Made by a program: the position numbers and the translations under genes
Shown here: piece after piece, positions 55,529-63,549 of the stretch
Position numbering within the stretch: position 1 is the stretch's first letter
How the letters are laid out: every line of letters starts with the position of its first letter
Notes under the pieces: model-generated
Seen by the model: the letters and a program-made list of their open reading frames with translations, nothing else
Told to the model about the DNA's origin: nothing
Databases searched by the model: none
DNA from: Symbiodinium natans
Taxonomy: Eukaryota > Sar > Dinophyceae > Suessiales > Symbiodiniaceae
DNA: 64,000 nt
Reading direction: 5' to 3'
Assembly: GCA_905221605.1 (NCBI GenBank)
Contig: CAJNDS010002236.1
Span: forward strand, 1 to 64,000

Positions 55529-56017
55529 TCAGCGCTTGTTCCGAAACATGGGACTGGCACTTCCAAGCATCTTGTAAGCTGGGAGGCTCTGGCATATCTG
55601 ACTTCGTAGATCTTGCTCGGTATCCTTAAGATGCTCACTCGAACATATCAACATCTCTCGCTCCTGCTTGTCGATGGTTGCGATGACCTTGCAGTACTTC
55701 GAGTACTCTCGCAGCAGGTTCTGGTGGTAAGCTGGCCATCCCAAGGAGGAGTTCAGCCACGGGTGCACCTGGGAGTTGCCACGGTGCAGGATTTGTTGGG
55801 TCAGTAAAAACACCCGGAAATCCCAAAAGGCCTTAACACTAAGCATGTCACATAATAATATCATATATAATATGGTACAAACTAGCAGAATATTCCGACG
55901 AACCTGACCTGCAACCCATCGACCGTTTTCAGCTCTGATATCGGTGGCCTTGCTCCACAGCACGCACTGCCAGCTCCGCTGGGGGAGCTGGGCGGTGACG
56001 GAGTCCTCGTAACGTGG
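55529..56017 (-). CDS. C-terminal two exons of an unrecognised protein
   Basis: Exon 55913-56017 (35 codons, PRYEDSVTAQLPQRSWQCVL then WSKATDIRAENGRWV, donor GTT|GC) joins exon 55529-55768 (80 codons with TAA/TGA-type stop; VHPWLNSSLGWPAYHQNLLR, EYSKYCKVIATIDKQERE ...) in phase 0. The sequence is rich in varied residues and clearly protein-like. Another frame of the second exon is open but far less natural. No family is recognised. The first acceptor follows sense CCCTGAACCCCAAACC text. Confidence 0.55.
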   Translation of the reverse strand, partial: PRYEDSVTAQLPQRSWQCVLWSKATDIRAENGRWVAGQVRRNILLVCTILYMILLCDMLSVKAFWDFRVFLLTQQILHRGNSQVHPWLNSSLGWPAYHQNLLREYSKYCKVIATIDKQEREMLICSSEHLKDTEQDLRSQICQSLPAYKMLGSASPMFRNKR

Positions 56018-56675
56018 CTTCGGGGCATCGCGAAGTTCGGTTTGGGGTTCAGGGCTTCTGGAGTTGAGTTCTGTAATGATTTCAGGACGTCTGACACTTA
56101 GCCTCGATCCTAAGCCCAAACCCCAAAATCTAAACCTCTCCCTCCCCCTCCCTCCGGCGTCCTCAGAGCGGCGTTCCACGGTCGCCGCCCCCAAGAAAGT
56201 ATTCCGGGTGCTGAAGCCTTTTACCATTAGGTTGGGTTTGGGGGTTGGGGTTCAGGGTTTAGGGTTTGGGCTGTTCCGATCATTCGGCGCGCCTTGATTA
56301 TTACTGAGTACCTTCAGGAACAAGGCGGAGACGGCAATTCTCCACTAATCGCTTGTTTAAAGGCTCGGAGATGTTATTGTTAGGTGGCCCGCCCCAGGCC
56401 GCCAATTACCTTTGCTGCTTTCGAATGAAAATTCGCCGCAAGCTCACTCACTCACTCACTCTCCCCCTCTCTCTCTCTCTCTCGCTCTGTCTCGCTCGCT
56501 CGCCTGGGATCAGGGTCAGGAAGCGATTGAGAGGATAGTCCTGCAAGCAGCCATTGTGTGTGTGTGGGTGGGTTGGCAAGTGTCAGGAAAAACCAGAACC
56601 GCACACCTCAGTTCGCCAAGCCCTGCGCCCACAACATCTCGCAACTCTAAATCTGTGCTAGCATGGCTTGGTCCG
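56018..56675. other. No supported gene; CT microsatellite
   Basis: TCACTCAC and CTCTCTCT tracts lie at about 56440-56500. A TTTAGGG-like patch lies near 56230-56270. Confidence 0.45.
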
Positions 56676-57011
56676 TCAGGGGTCGGATGCGCCCCCAGAA
56701 CTGGTGGTCCAGCACTGTCCCATCGGTCCCAAAGGTGTCCTGGTGTGTGCTTGCTGAATTTCAAGAATCTGCAAGAGACTTCTCACATGTTGGAGAATGT
56801 TGGCTTTCACCACTACAACCTGGCTGTGCATCCCGTGCCCCCTACAAGCTAGCACCCCGTCCAGCAACCAGGTCTTGTCAGGTGGAGGGAGCGCATTCAT
56901 CGACTTCCCTCCGTGCACCTCAGGGGTCTGAGTGTAAATTGTGGCAGAGCTCACAGAGGCTGGGAAAACCAGGAATCCGGCACCATCGTAGTCCGTGAAG
57001 ATAAGCTGCAT
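56676..57011 (-). CDS. Possible exon of an unrecognised gene
   Basis: The 5' half encodes MQLIFTDYDGAGFLVFPASV then SSATIYTQTPEVHGGKSM after GGAAG|A. The 3' border is unclear; a GA donor near 56860 is plausible. Texture is protein-like, family unknown. Confidence 0.35.
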   Translation of the reverse strand: MQLIFTDYDGAGFLVFPASVSSATIYTQTPEVHGGKSMNALPPPDKTWLLDGVLACRGHGMHSQVVVVKANILQHVRSLLQILEIQQAHTRTPLGPMGQCWTTSSGGASDP

Positions 57012-57314
57012 CTTCCGGTAGTCGTCTGGGCGTGAGCTCTACTTCATCCCGTTGCACAAGGCCCAGGATGCTTATTCTTTGGCAGCTCTGAACTGAACCC
57101 TCTATGAAGAAAACGGTCCCCAAATCCCCCTAAACCCCATGTGGCCTGACGTCGGAATGTGGCCCCGCCCATACGGCCAAAGTTCGACCTGTGCGACGCG
57201 GTCAAGAGGCGCACCTCCCTGCATAAGCTTCCCCCAAAATAATCAGGTCATCAGCCCACCGCCCCACTCCCCCTCCAACCAATACAATCAACACCGATTG
57301 CCCTCCACCATCGT

Positions 57315-57429
57315 CATATGGGGGTTTCCGAAAAAATTGGGAGTACCTTGTTGGGGTCCCTACTTTAACGGAATCCCACGATTTGGGGTCTATTTTTAGG
57401 GGTCCCCTATTGGCGTAAACCCCCCATAT
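57315..57429. mobile_element. MITE copy 6 with 5-bp target duplication CATAT
   Basis: The element (57320-57424, 105 bp) begins GGGGGTTTCCG and ends CGTAAACCCCC. CATAT flanks it at 57315-57319 and 57425-57429. Its inner GGGGTCC/GGGGTCCCC words match the family. It starts within 5 bp of the inferred end of the exon on its right. Confidence 0.8.
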
Positions 57430-57433
57430 CCTC

Positions 57434-57517
57434 CTTCTTGTTTGCTTCCTAAGATCGCGCTCAGGCAACGGAGCCTTGATCCCAAGTGTGCAAAGCGCTG
57501 CGCAAAGATCCGCCCAC
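57434..57517 (-). CDS. Exon of an unrecognised gene beside MITE copy 6
   Basis: The exon is entered through CCCCAG|G and encodes WADLCAALCTLGIKAPLPER then DLRKQTR, ending AAG|GAGGATAT. The first bases of the intron are the flank and start of the MITE. Confidence 0.45.
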
Positions 57518-58232
57518 CTGGGGTTCTTATTTGAAGGGCTCCGGGTTCTCAGGAGGGAGATAGGACAGCTAGGAACTGTATGGGTTCCTTTTATCGTGGG
57601 ACCTCCATGCTTAGAGTGTCTTAGAGTACCCAAGCCCCTGCTTCCCGACTACTGAAGAATCCGTTGGGAAAGGCATGGAAAAGCGGCGTCGAGTTTTCAG
57701 GGTTGGTGCGTGTATGGGTTCAAGGCTTAAACTTTTATTTATAGTTTTCTCGGGCCAGTCCTTTTGGATCTCCTCCCGAACCATCCCATCTTCACAAGAT
57801 ACCTAGAAGGAAAGCCCAAAACCAAGCATAAACTCAAAACAGCCAGCGTTGTGCTGATGATTGGGAAGGCTGTGCTGTTGCAAAGAACTTGTCAGAGTCG
57901 ATTGTCCGAAGCCGCTGGGTTTCGTCGTGTTTCGGGTTTTGAGGTTTAGGGTCTTGGGGCTAGGATTTAGGGTTTGGAGTTGGGGGTTTAACTTTCAAGG
58001 CTCAGGACTTCGGGCAGTACATCAGGCTTTCTGCTGCCATTGATTCCGCCCGAGCATCTGGCTGGGTGTACTCGCCCAAACTCCACAGGCGCTTCACCTC
58101 GGACGGAGCGCGAACTGCATGGGGGGGGGGGGTTGGGGTTGACATGAGTTCTTTTGATACCCTGAACTAACTGGAATATTCTATACATATATGATTCATA
58201 TGATCATATGTATGTGATGTATAACCAACATA
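57518..58232. other. No supported gene
   Basis: Short frames only. TTTAGGG-like text lies near 57940-57990, and there is a G run near 58121-58132. Confidence 0.4.
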
Positions 58233-58570
58233 CCCTGGGATCGGCAGCCACATCATGACACCGTGAAATCCTGGGATTCATGTTGCTAGACCCGACATCC
58301 CCAGAAAAGGTCTGAGCCACCCAGCTCCAAAGTGAATGTAGGCGGCTTGCGGCCAAACCAACGCAGAAAGCGTCTGAAATCTTCCTTCCGGGATGAAGAC
58401 GAGTCAAAAACACGTCGGAGAGGCAGGGAGAGGGAAACTTGACTTTCGCTGCCTTCCCCCTGAGCACGAGACCCACATTCTGCTTAAACCCGGCGGCCTG
58501 CTGTTGGCGGCAGCAGCGAAGTCCCAGAATACATCAGGCTCGCCAACCAGGCCTCCGGGTGACTCTGCCA
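58233..58570 (-). CDS. Fragment of an unrecognised gene, two exons
   Basis: Exon 58498-58570 (WQSHPEAWLASLMYSGTSLL then PPTA plus one base, donor CAG|GC) joins exon 58233-58373 (AFCVGLAASRLHSLWSWVAQ then TFSGDVGSSNMNPRISRCH, donor GTATGT) with matching phase. The tryptophan-rich helical text could be a membrane or carotenoid-type region; this is not supported further. Confidence 0.45.
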
Positions 58571-58995
58571 CTCAGAAGGGCAGCTGTCTCAACATGTCCG
58601 ATAAAGCGGGTTTAGGGAATCCAGGGTCCGTCCCTATCCTGGAGGGCAACTGATAACCCCCCCAAGCCCAAGCGTGGTCCGGCAAACTGCACTGCGCTAC
58701 CTGACGACAAGTCAGAGCACAAGACCTCCAGGCGTGAGCAGATTCGGCTCCGCATGAACTTCACCTCCGGTGTCTTGGGATGGGTGCATCACCCCTAAGC
58801 CCCTATAAGGGCATGCAATGTTGCAGGTCTTAAAGCAGCAGTCAGCAGGGTTTTGGGTTTAGGGGGTGGGGGGGGGGGAGGGTTCAAACCTCTAGTTCTG
58901 GCTTCAACCCGTTCCCTGAAAACAAATCGATTTGGGATATGCAGATATAGACATGAGCTAAGCTTGTCGAGACCCGCGACAAGACATCTTTTCAG

Positions 58996-59112
58996 GTCGT
59001 TTGGGTACCGGCACAAAAGGCTCCGAAAGAAAAGCTGGGCGATTTACGACCTGCAAGAGAACACCCAATCCTTCAACCACCCATGAGGACCTGCCTGGAT
59101 CTTGCCATTTAG
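58996..59112 (+). CDS. Possible plus-strand C-terminal exon
   Basis: Entered after ATCTTTTCAG|G, 38 codons in phase 0 (VVWVPAQKAPKEKLGDLRPA ... RTCLDLAI) end in TAG. A second frame of the same segment is open too (YRHKRLRKKSWAIYDLQ), so both the exon and its frame are provisional. Confidence 0.35.
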   Translation, partial: VVWVPAQKAPKEKLGDLRPAREHPILQPPMRTCLDLAI

Positions 59113-59279
59113 CAGCCTTGGCCAAGAGGGGCCGGCCCAGCTTGGAGAGTAGTGCGGTAGGGTTCAGGGAGTTGGGGGGTTAGGTTTGGGGCTTGAGGGT
59201 TGAGGAGGTGTGAGGGCTGACCCGAGCATACTTCTCAGAAATCGCAAGACTTTTTCTTGACGCCTTGGAGCGTCCTTAT

Positions 59280-59505
59280 CCCCTGATCTGAACCCGAACC
59301 CGAAGCCCTGAGACCCAGCACTACCCCAGCTCCGCTTGGGTTGAGCCTAACCCCCAAAATGGGCCTAAACCCTAAATCCCAAACCCTAAACCCGAAATCC
59401 CTATCCGGCCCTATCCCTAACCGGAAACCCGAAATCCTAAACCCTAAGCCCTACATCCTAAACCCTAAACCCTAAAGCCTAAACTTCCTAAACCCTAAAT
59501 CCTCC
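59280..59505. repeat. Degenerate CCCTAAA/CCCGAAA stretch
   Basis: Imperfect heptamers (CCCTAAA, CCCGAAA, TCCTAAA) fill most of the interval; this is the last telomere-like tract before the viral block. Confidence 0.8.
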
Positions 59506-59686
59506 TGTTTACGTCTTGACCCTCGGGCTCCCCTGAGCGCCGTGTGCCTCGTAAAAGCGGTCTCAGCTTGCTCGATGGCCCTGGCCAAGGCCTGGCGCAC
59601 AGTTCTTTGATGGGTGTGGACCAGAAGGACTTAGGGGTTAGGACAGGGTGGGGGGGTTGGGGGGGGGGGGTTCAGCTAGACATACA

Positions 59687-59944
59687 CACGCCTAGGTTCG
59701 CGGACTACCGTCCCGCCATATTCCCCTAATAACCATTCTTACCAATAAACCCTCATAACCATCTTACCAACAAAACCTTCATAACCATTCTACCCCACAA
59801 TCCTACAACCACCCTCACCCAAAAGACCTTAATCAATTCTCCTATCAACCATTCTTACCAATACTCCTATCAACCCCAAACCCCCAATACCAAAGCTCCT
59901 AACCCAAAATCTTACCCACCCCCCTGTCCGCGAACCTAGGCGTG
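59687..59944. repeat. Perfect 19-bp inverted repeat around a C-rich minisatellite, at the host/virus boundary
   Basis: CACGCCTAGGTTCGCGGAC (59687-59705) is perfectly inverted at 59926-59944. The 220 bp between hold degenerate AACCATTCTTACCAA-type units with almost no G. A G-rich tract lies just outside (59649-59670). AT-rich viral DNA starts at 59945. Confidence 0.85.
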
Positions 59945-59956
59945 AACCTTATTTAA

Positions 59957-59982
59957 TTTTCATAATATAGTTATTATGAAAA
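59957..59982 (-). terminator. Stop-adjacent hairpin, viral gene 1
   Basis: TTTTCATAAT and ATTATGAAAA form 10-bp arms with a 6-base loop. The hairpin begins directly after the stop codon of the gene at 59983. Confidence 0.6.
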
Positions 59983-60219
59983 CTAATTTAGATTTCCCAA
60001 GCACCTCTCTATATTCAGAATATGCTTCTTTGTCTTCAAATGTTCTGAAAGATGATTTTTCCTAACAGTGCAATTACATACCTCGCAGTATTCATTACGC
60101 AAACTTCTTTGTTGTCTTTGTGCTTCCAAGCAATTATTGCAACATTTATTTTCATTCCTAAACTCATTCTTATTTCTCGCAGCCTTACATCTGGCGCATC
60201 TTTGTTTTTCTTCGTTCAT
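59983..60219 (-). CDS. Viral small zinc-finger protein, 78 residues
   Basis: ATG at 60219 and TAG at 59983. Cys 8, 11, 27 and 30 form a treble-clef-like CxxC...CxxC unit with the KxxxEF spacing seen in giant-virus and phage zinc modules (ARNKNEFRNENKCCNNC). Cys 45, 48 with His 60, 66 form a U1-type C2H2 finger (YCEVCNCTVRKNHLSEHLKT). Probable nucleic-acid binding. It shares its upstream box and downstream hairpin with the next two genes on this strand. No homologue can be named from sequence alone. Confidence 0.75.
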   Translation of the reverse strand: MNEEKQRCARCKAARNKNEFRNENKCCNNCLEAQRQQRSLRNEYCEVCNCTVRKNHLSEHLKTKKHILNIERCLGNLN

Positions 60220-60254
60220 CTCTTCATATTATATGTCCTCTTCTCTTTAAGCTC
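60220..60254 (-). promoter_or_regulatory. Viral promoter-like box upstream of the gene at 59983
   Basis: In gene sense GAGCTTAAAGAGAAG is followed by GACATATAATATGAAGAG and the ATG. The same two-part box precedes the genes at 60306, 60956 and, less closely, 63550. Confidence 0.6.
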
Positions 60255-60275
60255 TTTTATCATAAGACCTTTTAA

Positions 60276-60300
60276 TTTTCATAATTAATTTTTATGAAAA
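60276..60300 (-). terminator. Hairpin just past viral gene 2
   Basis: Arms TTTTCATAA and TTATGAAAA (9 bp) with a 7-base loop, five bases beyond the stop of the gene at 60306. Confidence 0.6.
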
Positions 60301-60305
60301 CTAAA

Positions 60306-60872
60306 CTACATAGAATTACGAACTATCATTTCACATATGAACCTTGATGTTTCCCTTAAACATTCGTAATCCGAATTGTAATGGTTACGTATCTCATATA
60401 TAATATGAAGAAAGAACGTATGCACCAAACGATAATGGCTCGTATAACCACATAGAGTATCTTTGTAGTGCTCCTTTTTCTCTTTGTGCCACTTGTAAAA
60501 ATCATACGACCCTAAGTTTTCATACATTTGTTTCATCTCATAATGTAATTCCAGTGTGTATTCGTTACTGTCAATATTTCTTTTCAATATTTCACAAGCC
60601 TTAGAATATTCCGGATATTTGTATGACCTAGTGAAGACATTAATGTAATCATCCAACAGATATTTTAATTTACAGCACTTATCACAACAATAATAATCAG
60701 AAATTAAACAATTAACGTTATGTAAGGCGTCGCAGTTGCTTAATAATATCTGCTGTTTGCTCTTAACTTCATTACACACAGTGCAATTTTTGAAATAATT
60801 GAATTTGCTTATTTCCTGATAAAACATTTCTGTTTCATCTTCACTCTCACTTTCATATTCGCTGTCGGTCAT
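60306..60872 (-). CDS. Viral protein with cysteine clusters, 188 residues
   Basis: ATG at 60872. A very acidic N-terminus (MTDSEYESESEDETEMF) is followed by cysteine pairs near residues 30-33 (CTVC) and 62-66 (CCDKCC), probably one zinc site. A helical C-terminal half carries LHYEMKQMYENLGSYDFYKW. It appears to be a diverged paralogue of the 200-residue protein at 60956: both have acidic starts, two CxxC pairs, and an E-x-W-H/K-W-H block at a similar place. No function is known to me. Confidence 0.72.
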   Translation of the reverse strand: MTDSEYESESEDETEMFYQEISKFNYFKNCTVCNEVKSKQQILLSNCDALHNVNCLISDYYCCDKCCKLKYLLDDYINVFTRSYKYPEYSKACEILKRNIDSNEYTLELHYEMKQMYENLGSYDFYKWHKEKKEHYKDTLCGYTSHYRLVHTFFLHIIYEIRNHYNSDYECLRETSRFICEMIVRNSM

Positions 60873-60908
60873 CTCTTAATATTATATGTCGCCTTCTCTT
60901 TAAGCCCC
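60873..60908 (-). promoter_or_regulatory. Viral promoter-like box upstream of the gene at 60306
   Basis: In gene sense GGCTTAAAGAGAAGGCGAC then ATATAATATTAAGAG precedes the ATG; nearly identical to the box at 60220-60254. Confidence 0.62.
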
Positions 60909-60929
60909 TTTTCTCCTAATTCCTTTTAA

Positions 60930-60955
60930 TTTTCATAATGTAATTATTATGAAAA
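60930..60955 (-). terminator. Stop-adjacent hairpin, viral gene 3
   Basis: TTTTCATAAT and ATTATGAAAA (10-bp arms, 6-base loop) directly follow the stop at 60956; identical arms to the hairpin at 59957. Confidence 0.62.
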
Positions 60956-61558
60956 CTAAAACCAAGATTTACGTATGTCTAGTAATACATCAGAAAGAAA
61001 ATCTTCATAATGCTCGTTCTTGTAAAACATTTTAAACAGAGCTTTCAATACATCATAACAGCTTGATAATATCGCATCATTGTTGTTATTTCTATGCCAC
61101 ATTTCAAACTCATCGTGCGAAGTTCTTCTAAACATCTCTTTATAAAACTCCTTTATTTCCTTATGCATACCTTTATTGTGTGTAATGCCCCTTGTGTAAA
61201 TAATGCGTTCCTTTGTCTCTTTGTCATAACCAACACATCTAATTTTGATATTTGGTATAATTTCCTTCTTGATATACGAATATGTCGGAAATGGGTGTGT
61301 TTTTATGAAATAATATAATTGCAGTTCTCGTATGCCTCCGCTATGATATTCCATATGTTTTGATTCGTTCTTAATTGCTGTGTGTATTCTGGAACATCTT
61401 TTGCAAGGAATGAACTTGAAGATGTTTTCATTTATTCCGTGAGGTAATATTTGCATTTTATCTGACAATATGTTCTGTATCTTTTTACATTTTAAACAGT
61501 TCTTGGTTTCATCTTCCATCTTGCTTCTATATGAGATAAACTCTGGTATCAGAATCAT
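60956..61558 (-). CDS. Viral protein with zinc-site cysteines, 200 residues
   Basis: ATG at 61558, with a second ATG at residue 14 that would leave an acidic start like its paralogue. CLKCKK and CKRC (near residues 21-24 and 53-56) form a likely zinc site. EIKEFYKEMFRRTSHDEFEM then WHRNNNN matches the block of the 188-residue protein. Lysine- and glutamate-rich, no membrane helix. Role unknown. Confidence 0.72.
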   Translation of the reverse strand: MILIPEFISYRSKMEDETKNCLKCKKIQNILSDKMQILPHGINENIFKFIPCKRCSRIHTAIKNESKHMEYHSGGIRELQLYYFIKTHPFPTYSYIKKEIIPNIKIRCVGYDKETKERIIYTRGITHNKGMHKEIKEFYKEMFRRTSHDEFEMWHRNNNNDAILSSCYDVLKALFKMFYKNEHYEDFLSDVLLDIRKSWF

Positions 61559-61600
61559 TTTCTAATATTATATACTTTCTTTTCTTTAAGTCTTTTTCTC
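61559..61600 (-). promoter_or_regulatory. Viral promoter-like box upstream of the gene at 60956
   Basis: In gene sense AAAAGACTTAAAGAAAAG then GTATATAATATTAGAAA precedes the ATG. The word AAAGACTTAAAGA is shared with the box at 63520. Confidence 0.6.
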
Positions 61601-61611
61601 CTAACACCCCT

Positions 61612-61833
61612 CTAAATCCTATAACTAACAATTACGTTTTCCAATCTCTCTTCTAGCTCTCTCAATTTATCTGTTTTATTCATAACTTTCATAATTTCTC
61701 TTTCTCGTTCTATTTCTTCCATCTTCTGCTTATGTATTTTGCTATTCAAGTGCCGACTCAAAAATTTGTATTTATTAATATCCTTGCCACATAATACACA
61801 ACGATGATACACATATAAAGACACGTTTTCCAT
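61612..61833 (-). CDS. Viral single C2H2-finger protein with coiled tail, 73 residues
   Basis: ATG at 61833. Cys 12, Cys 15, His 28 and His 34 (CVLCGKDINKYKFLSRHLNS) form a CX2C-X12-HX5H finger like that of the protein at 59983. A charged helix follows (EEIEREREIMKVM). Only 16 bp separate it from the gene upstream and no promoter box lies between, so they may share a transcript. Confidence 0.72.
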   Translation of the reverse strand: MENVSLYVYHRCVLCGKDINKYKFLSRHLNSKIHKQKMEEIEREREIMKVMNKTDKLRELEERLENVIVSYRI

Positions 61834-61849
61834 TACTACATTCTTTTAT

Positions 61850-62113
61850 TCAAGATTTGTTTAATGCTCTTTCATCCAATTCCTCTGCTATAATCCTATC
61901 CTGAGCCAGAAGTAGATGTTTCATATGATACGTATGAGACATCTCTAAACACCTTCTACACGTTTTATTCATTCTAACGTTTTTTGTCTTATGCTTAAAC
62001 TCTGACAAGTCCTTAAATCCACCACACTTTTCACATTGCTTATGTAATTTTCCTTCGTCTCCTGTTATTCTAGGCTTTTCATTAAAATCAATATTAAAAT
62101 CTTCTTTCTTCAT
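61850..62113 (-). CDS. Viral zinc-module protein, 87 residues
   Basis: ATG at 62113, TGA at 61850. CEKCGGFKDLSEFKHKTKN then MNKTCRRCLEM repeats the CxxC...KxxxEF...CxxCLE module of the gene at 59983. The histidine-rich helix HTYHMKHLL follows. It lies 11 bp from the gene upstream. Confidence 0.72.
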   Translation of the reverse strand: MKKEDFNIDFNEKPRITGDEGKLHKQCEKCGGFKDLSEFKHKTKNVRMNKTCRRCLEMSHTYHMKHLLLAQDRIIAEELDERALNKS

Positions 62114-62124
62114 ATTATATTATT

Positions 62125-62505
62125 TTACAAACTTATTATCACTTTTTGCAACTTTACTTCTTCAACGTCCTTCTTTATTTCTTCAACAGATGTTTCCAGC
62201 TTATCAACTCTTTCTTCCAGTTCTTCCGGCGTAACACCTTTTGACCCCCATCCATTATCGCATATCTCAACGCTTCCGCTTTGTAAAACATTTTCTGGCT
62301 TGAAAATTTCATCAGGACTTACATTTCTCCCACCGAACTTCATATTTCTCCTGTCTTCAATGGTGTTAGTTGTCGTTACATTGTTTTCAGTGGTTGTTTT
62401 CGTTTCTTTATGATAAAACTGCCTTTTGCATCTACACGGAATGCAAGAGATACCTTTTGTATCAATGCGAAATCCGTTCTTATCAGACTTACCATCATCA
62501 CTCAT
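62125..62505 (-). CDS. Viral protein with cysteine patch and coiled coil, 126 residues
   Basis: ATG at 62505. Near residues 20-27 is CIPCRCKR, then a Thr/Asn-rich linker (TTTENNVTTTNT), and from about residue 90 a leucine/valine heptad helix (LEERVDKLETSVEEIKKDVE). The layout suggests an oligomerising structural or accessory protein. No family is recognised. Its start faces the divergent ATPase gene across 220 bp. Confidence 0.7.
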   Translation of the reverse strand: MSDDGKSDKNGFRIDTKGISCIPCRCKRQFYHKETKTTTENNVTTTNTIEDRRNMKFGGRNVSPDEIFKPENVLQSGSVEICDNGWGSKGVTPEELEERVDKLETSVEEIKKDVEEVKLQKVIISL

Positions 62506-62725
62506 TATATTATTAATAATTAAGAATAATTATTAAAAATACTTCCCTAAGATTTAATGGTGTTGTTCCTGTTTCAACAAACGAATTCTGAATTCTCTTG
62601 TTATAATGTCTTACTCTGTTATCATTTGTAAGTATTTATAACATTATAGAATACTGACAGGGGGCTCGCACGGATGGTAACAAAACCACCATCATTTAAT
62701 AGAAATTAATTTCTAAATATTATTA
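62506..62725. promoter_or_regulatory. Divergent promoter region of the viral block
   Basis: The interval separates minus- and plus-strand viral genes. It holds a perfect 16-bp palindrome TAGAAATTAATTTCTA (62700-62715), the inverted pair ATGGT/ACCAT nearby, and AT-rich TATTATTAA text directly before each start codon. The G-rich word GGGGGCTCGCACGG near 62660-62673 stands out in AT-rich DNA. Confidence 0.55.
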
Positions 62726-63520
62726 ATGAGTAATATTCCAATAGTCAAACCGATAAACGTAAAAGAATACGATTCTAAACAATCTAAATATGAAGTAGCT
62801 CCAAAGTTGCCGTTCTCAATGATTATAACTGGACCTTCGGGCAGCGGCAAGGGAATTCTATTGCAATCGCTTATTTTAGACATTTACAGAGACGTTTTCG
62901 CAAGAGTTTATGTCTGGTCGCCGTCTGTTTCAATTGACCCTAACTGGACACCTGTTAAGCGATACATTGAAACAGAATTGAAGGTTGATACGGAAAAGGA
63001 AAAGGTCTTCTTTGATGAATACAAGCCCGAAGAATTGGAAGCTGTTATATCAAGACAACATAAAATAACCGAATACCAAAAGAAGAACGGACATAAACAA
63101 TTGCATTCAATATTAATAATTGTAGACGACTTCGCGGACTCAAAAGAATTTTCAAGAAACTCACCTTTATTAAACCAATTATATGTTAGAGGCAGACATA
63201 AAGCCTGTTGCATAATAACAGCTACTCAAAAGTTCAATTCATTAAGTCCTATCATCCGTGTCAATAGTCGTCAGTTATTTTTCTTCCGTTTAAGAAACTA
63301 TAAAGAGATAGAGACAATGGTTGAAGAATTAAGCGCCGTCTTGATTAAGAAATCAACGGTGGCGGATGCCAAGAACCTAGCAGAAGCAAAGAAATTATTG
63401 TTAGAAGTTTATAACATAGCTACGGAAGAACCATACAGTTTCTTATTCATGAACCTTATGAAGCCAGATGTTAATGATATGTTTTATAAGCGTTTTGATG
63501 CTAAATTAGTCATTGATTAA
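62726..63520 (+). CDS. Viral DNA-packaging ATPase, A32/FtsK-HerA type
   Basis: ATG at 62726, TAA at 63518-63520, 264 residues. Residues 35-43 (GPSGSGKGI) are the Walker A loop. Residues about 129-136 (ILIIVDDFAD) are Walker B with paired Asp. TATQK at about 160 matches the conserved segment after it. In polinton-like viruses, virophages and giant viruses this ATPase drives genome packaging into the capsid, often with a maturation protease and double-jelly-roll capsid genes nearby; those may lie beyond the window. Length is normal for the polinton/PLV group. Low GC and no introns set it apart from the host genes. Confidence 0.85.
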   Translation: MSNIPIVKPINVKEYDSKQSKYEVAPKLPFSMIITGPSGSGKGILLQSLILDIYRDVFARVYVWSPSVSIDPNWTPVKRYIETELKVDTEKEKVFFDEYKPEELEAVISRQHKITEYQKKNGHKQLHSILIIVDDFADSKEFSRNSPLLNQLYVRGRHKACCIITATQKFNSLSPIIRVNSRQLFFFRLRNYKEIETMVEELSAVLIKKSTVADAKNLAEAKKLLLEVYNIATEEPYSFLFMNLMKPDVNDMFYKRFDAKLVID

Positions 63521-63549
63521 AAGACTTAAAGACTAAAAGCCTTATAATA
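63521..63549 (+). promoter_or_regulatory. Viral promoter-like box upstream of the gene at 63550
   Basis: AAAGACTTAAAGACTAAAAG then CCTTATAATA precedes the ATG. The first half matches the minus-strand box at 61559-61600. Confidence 0.55.
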
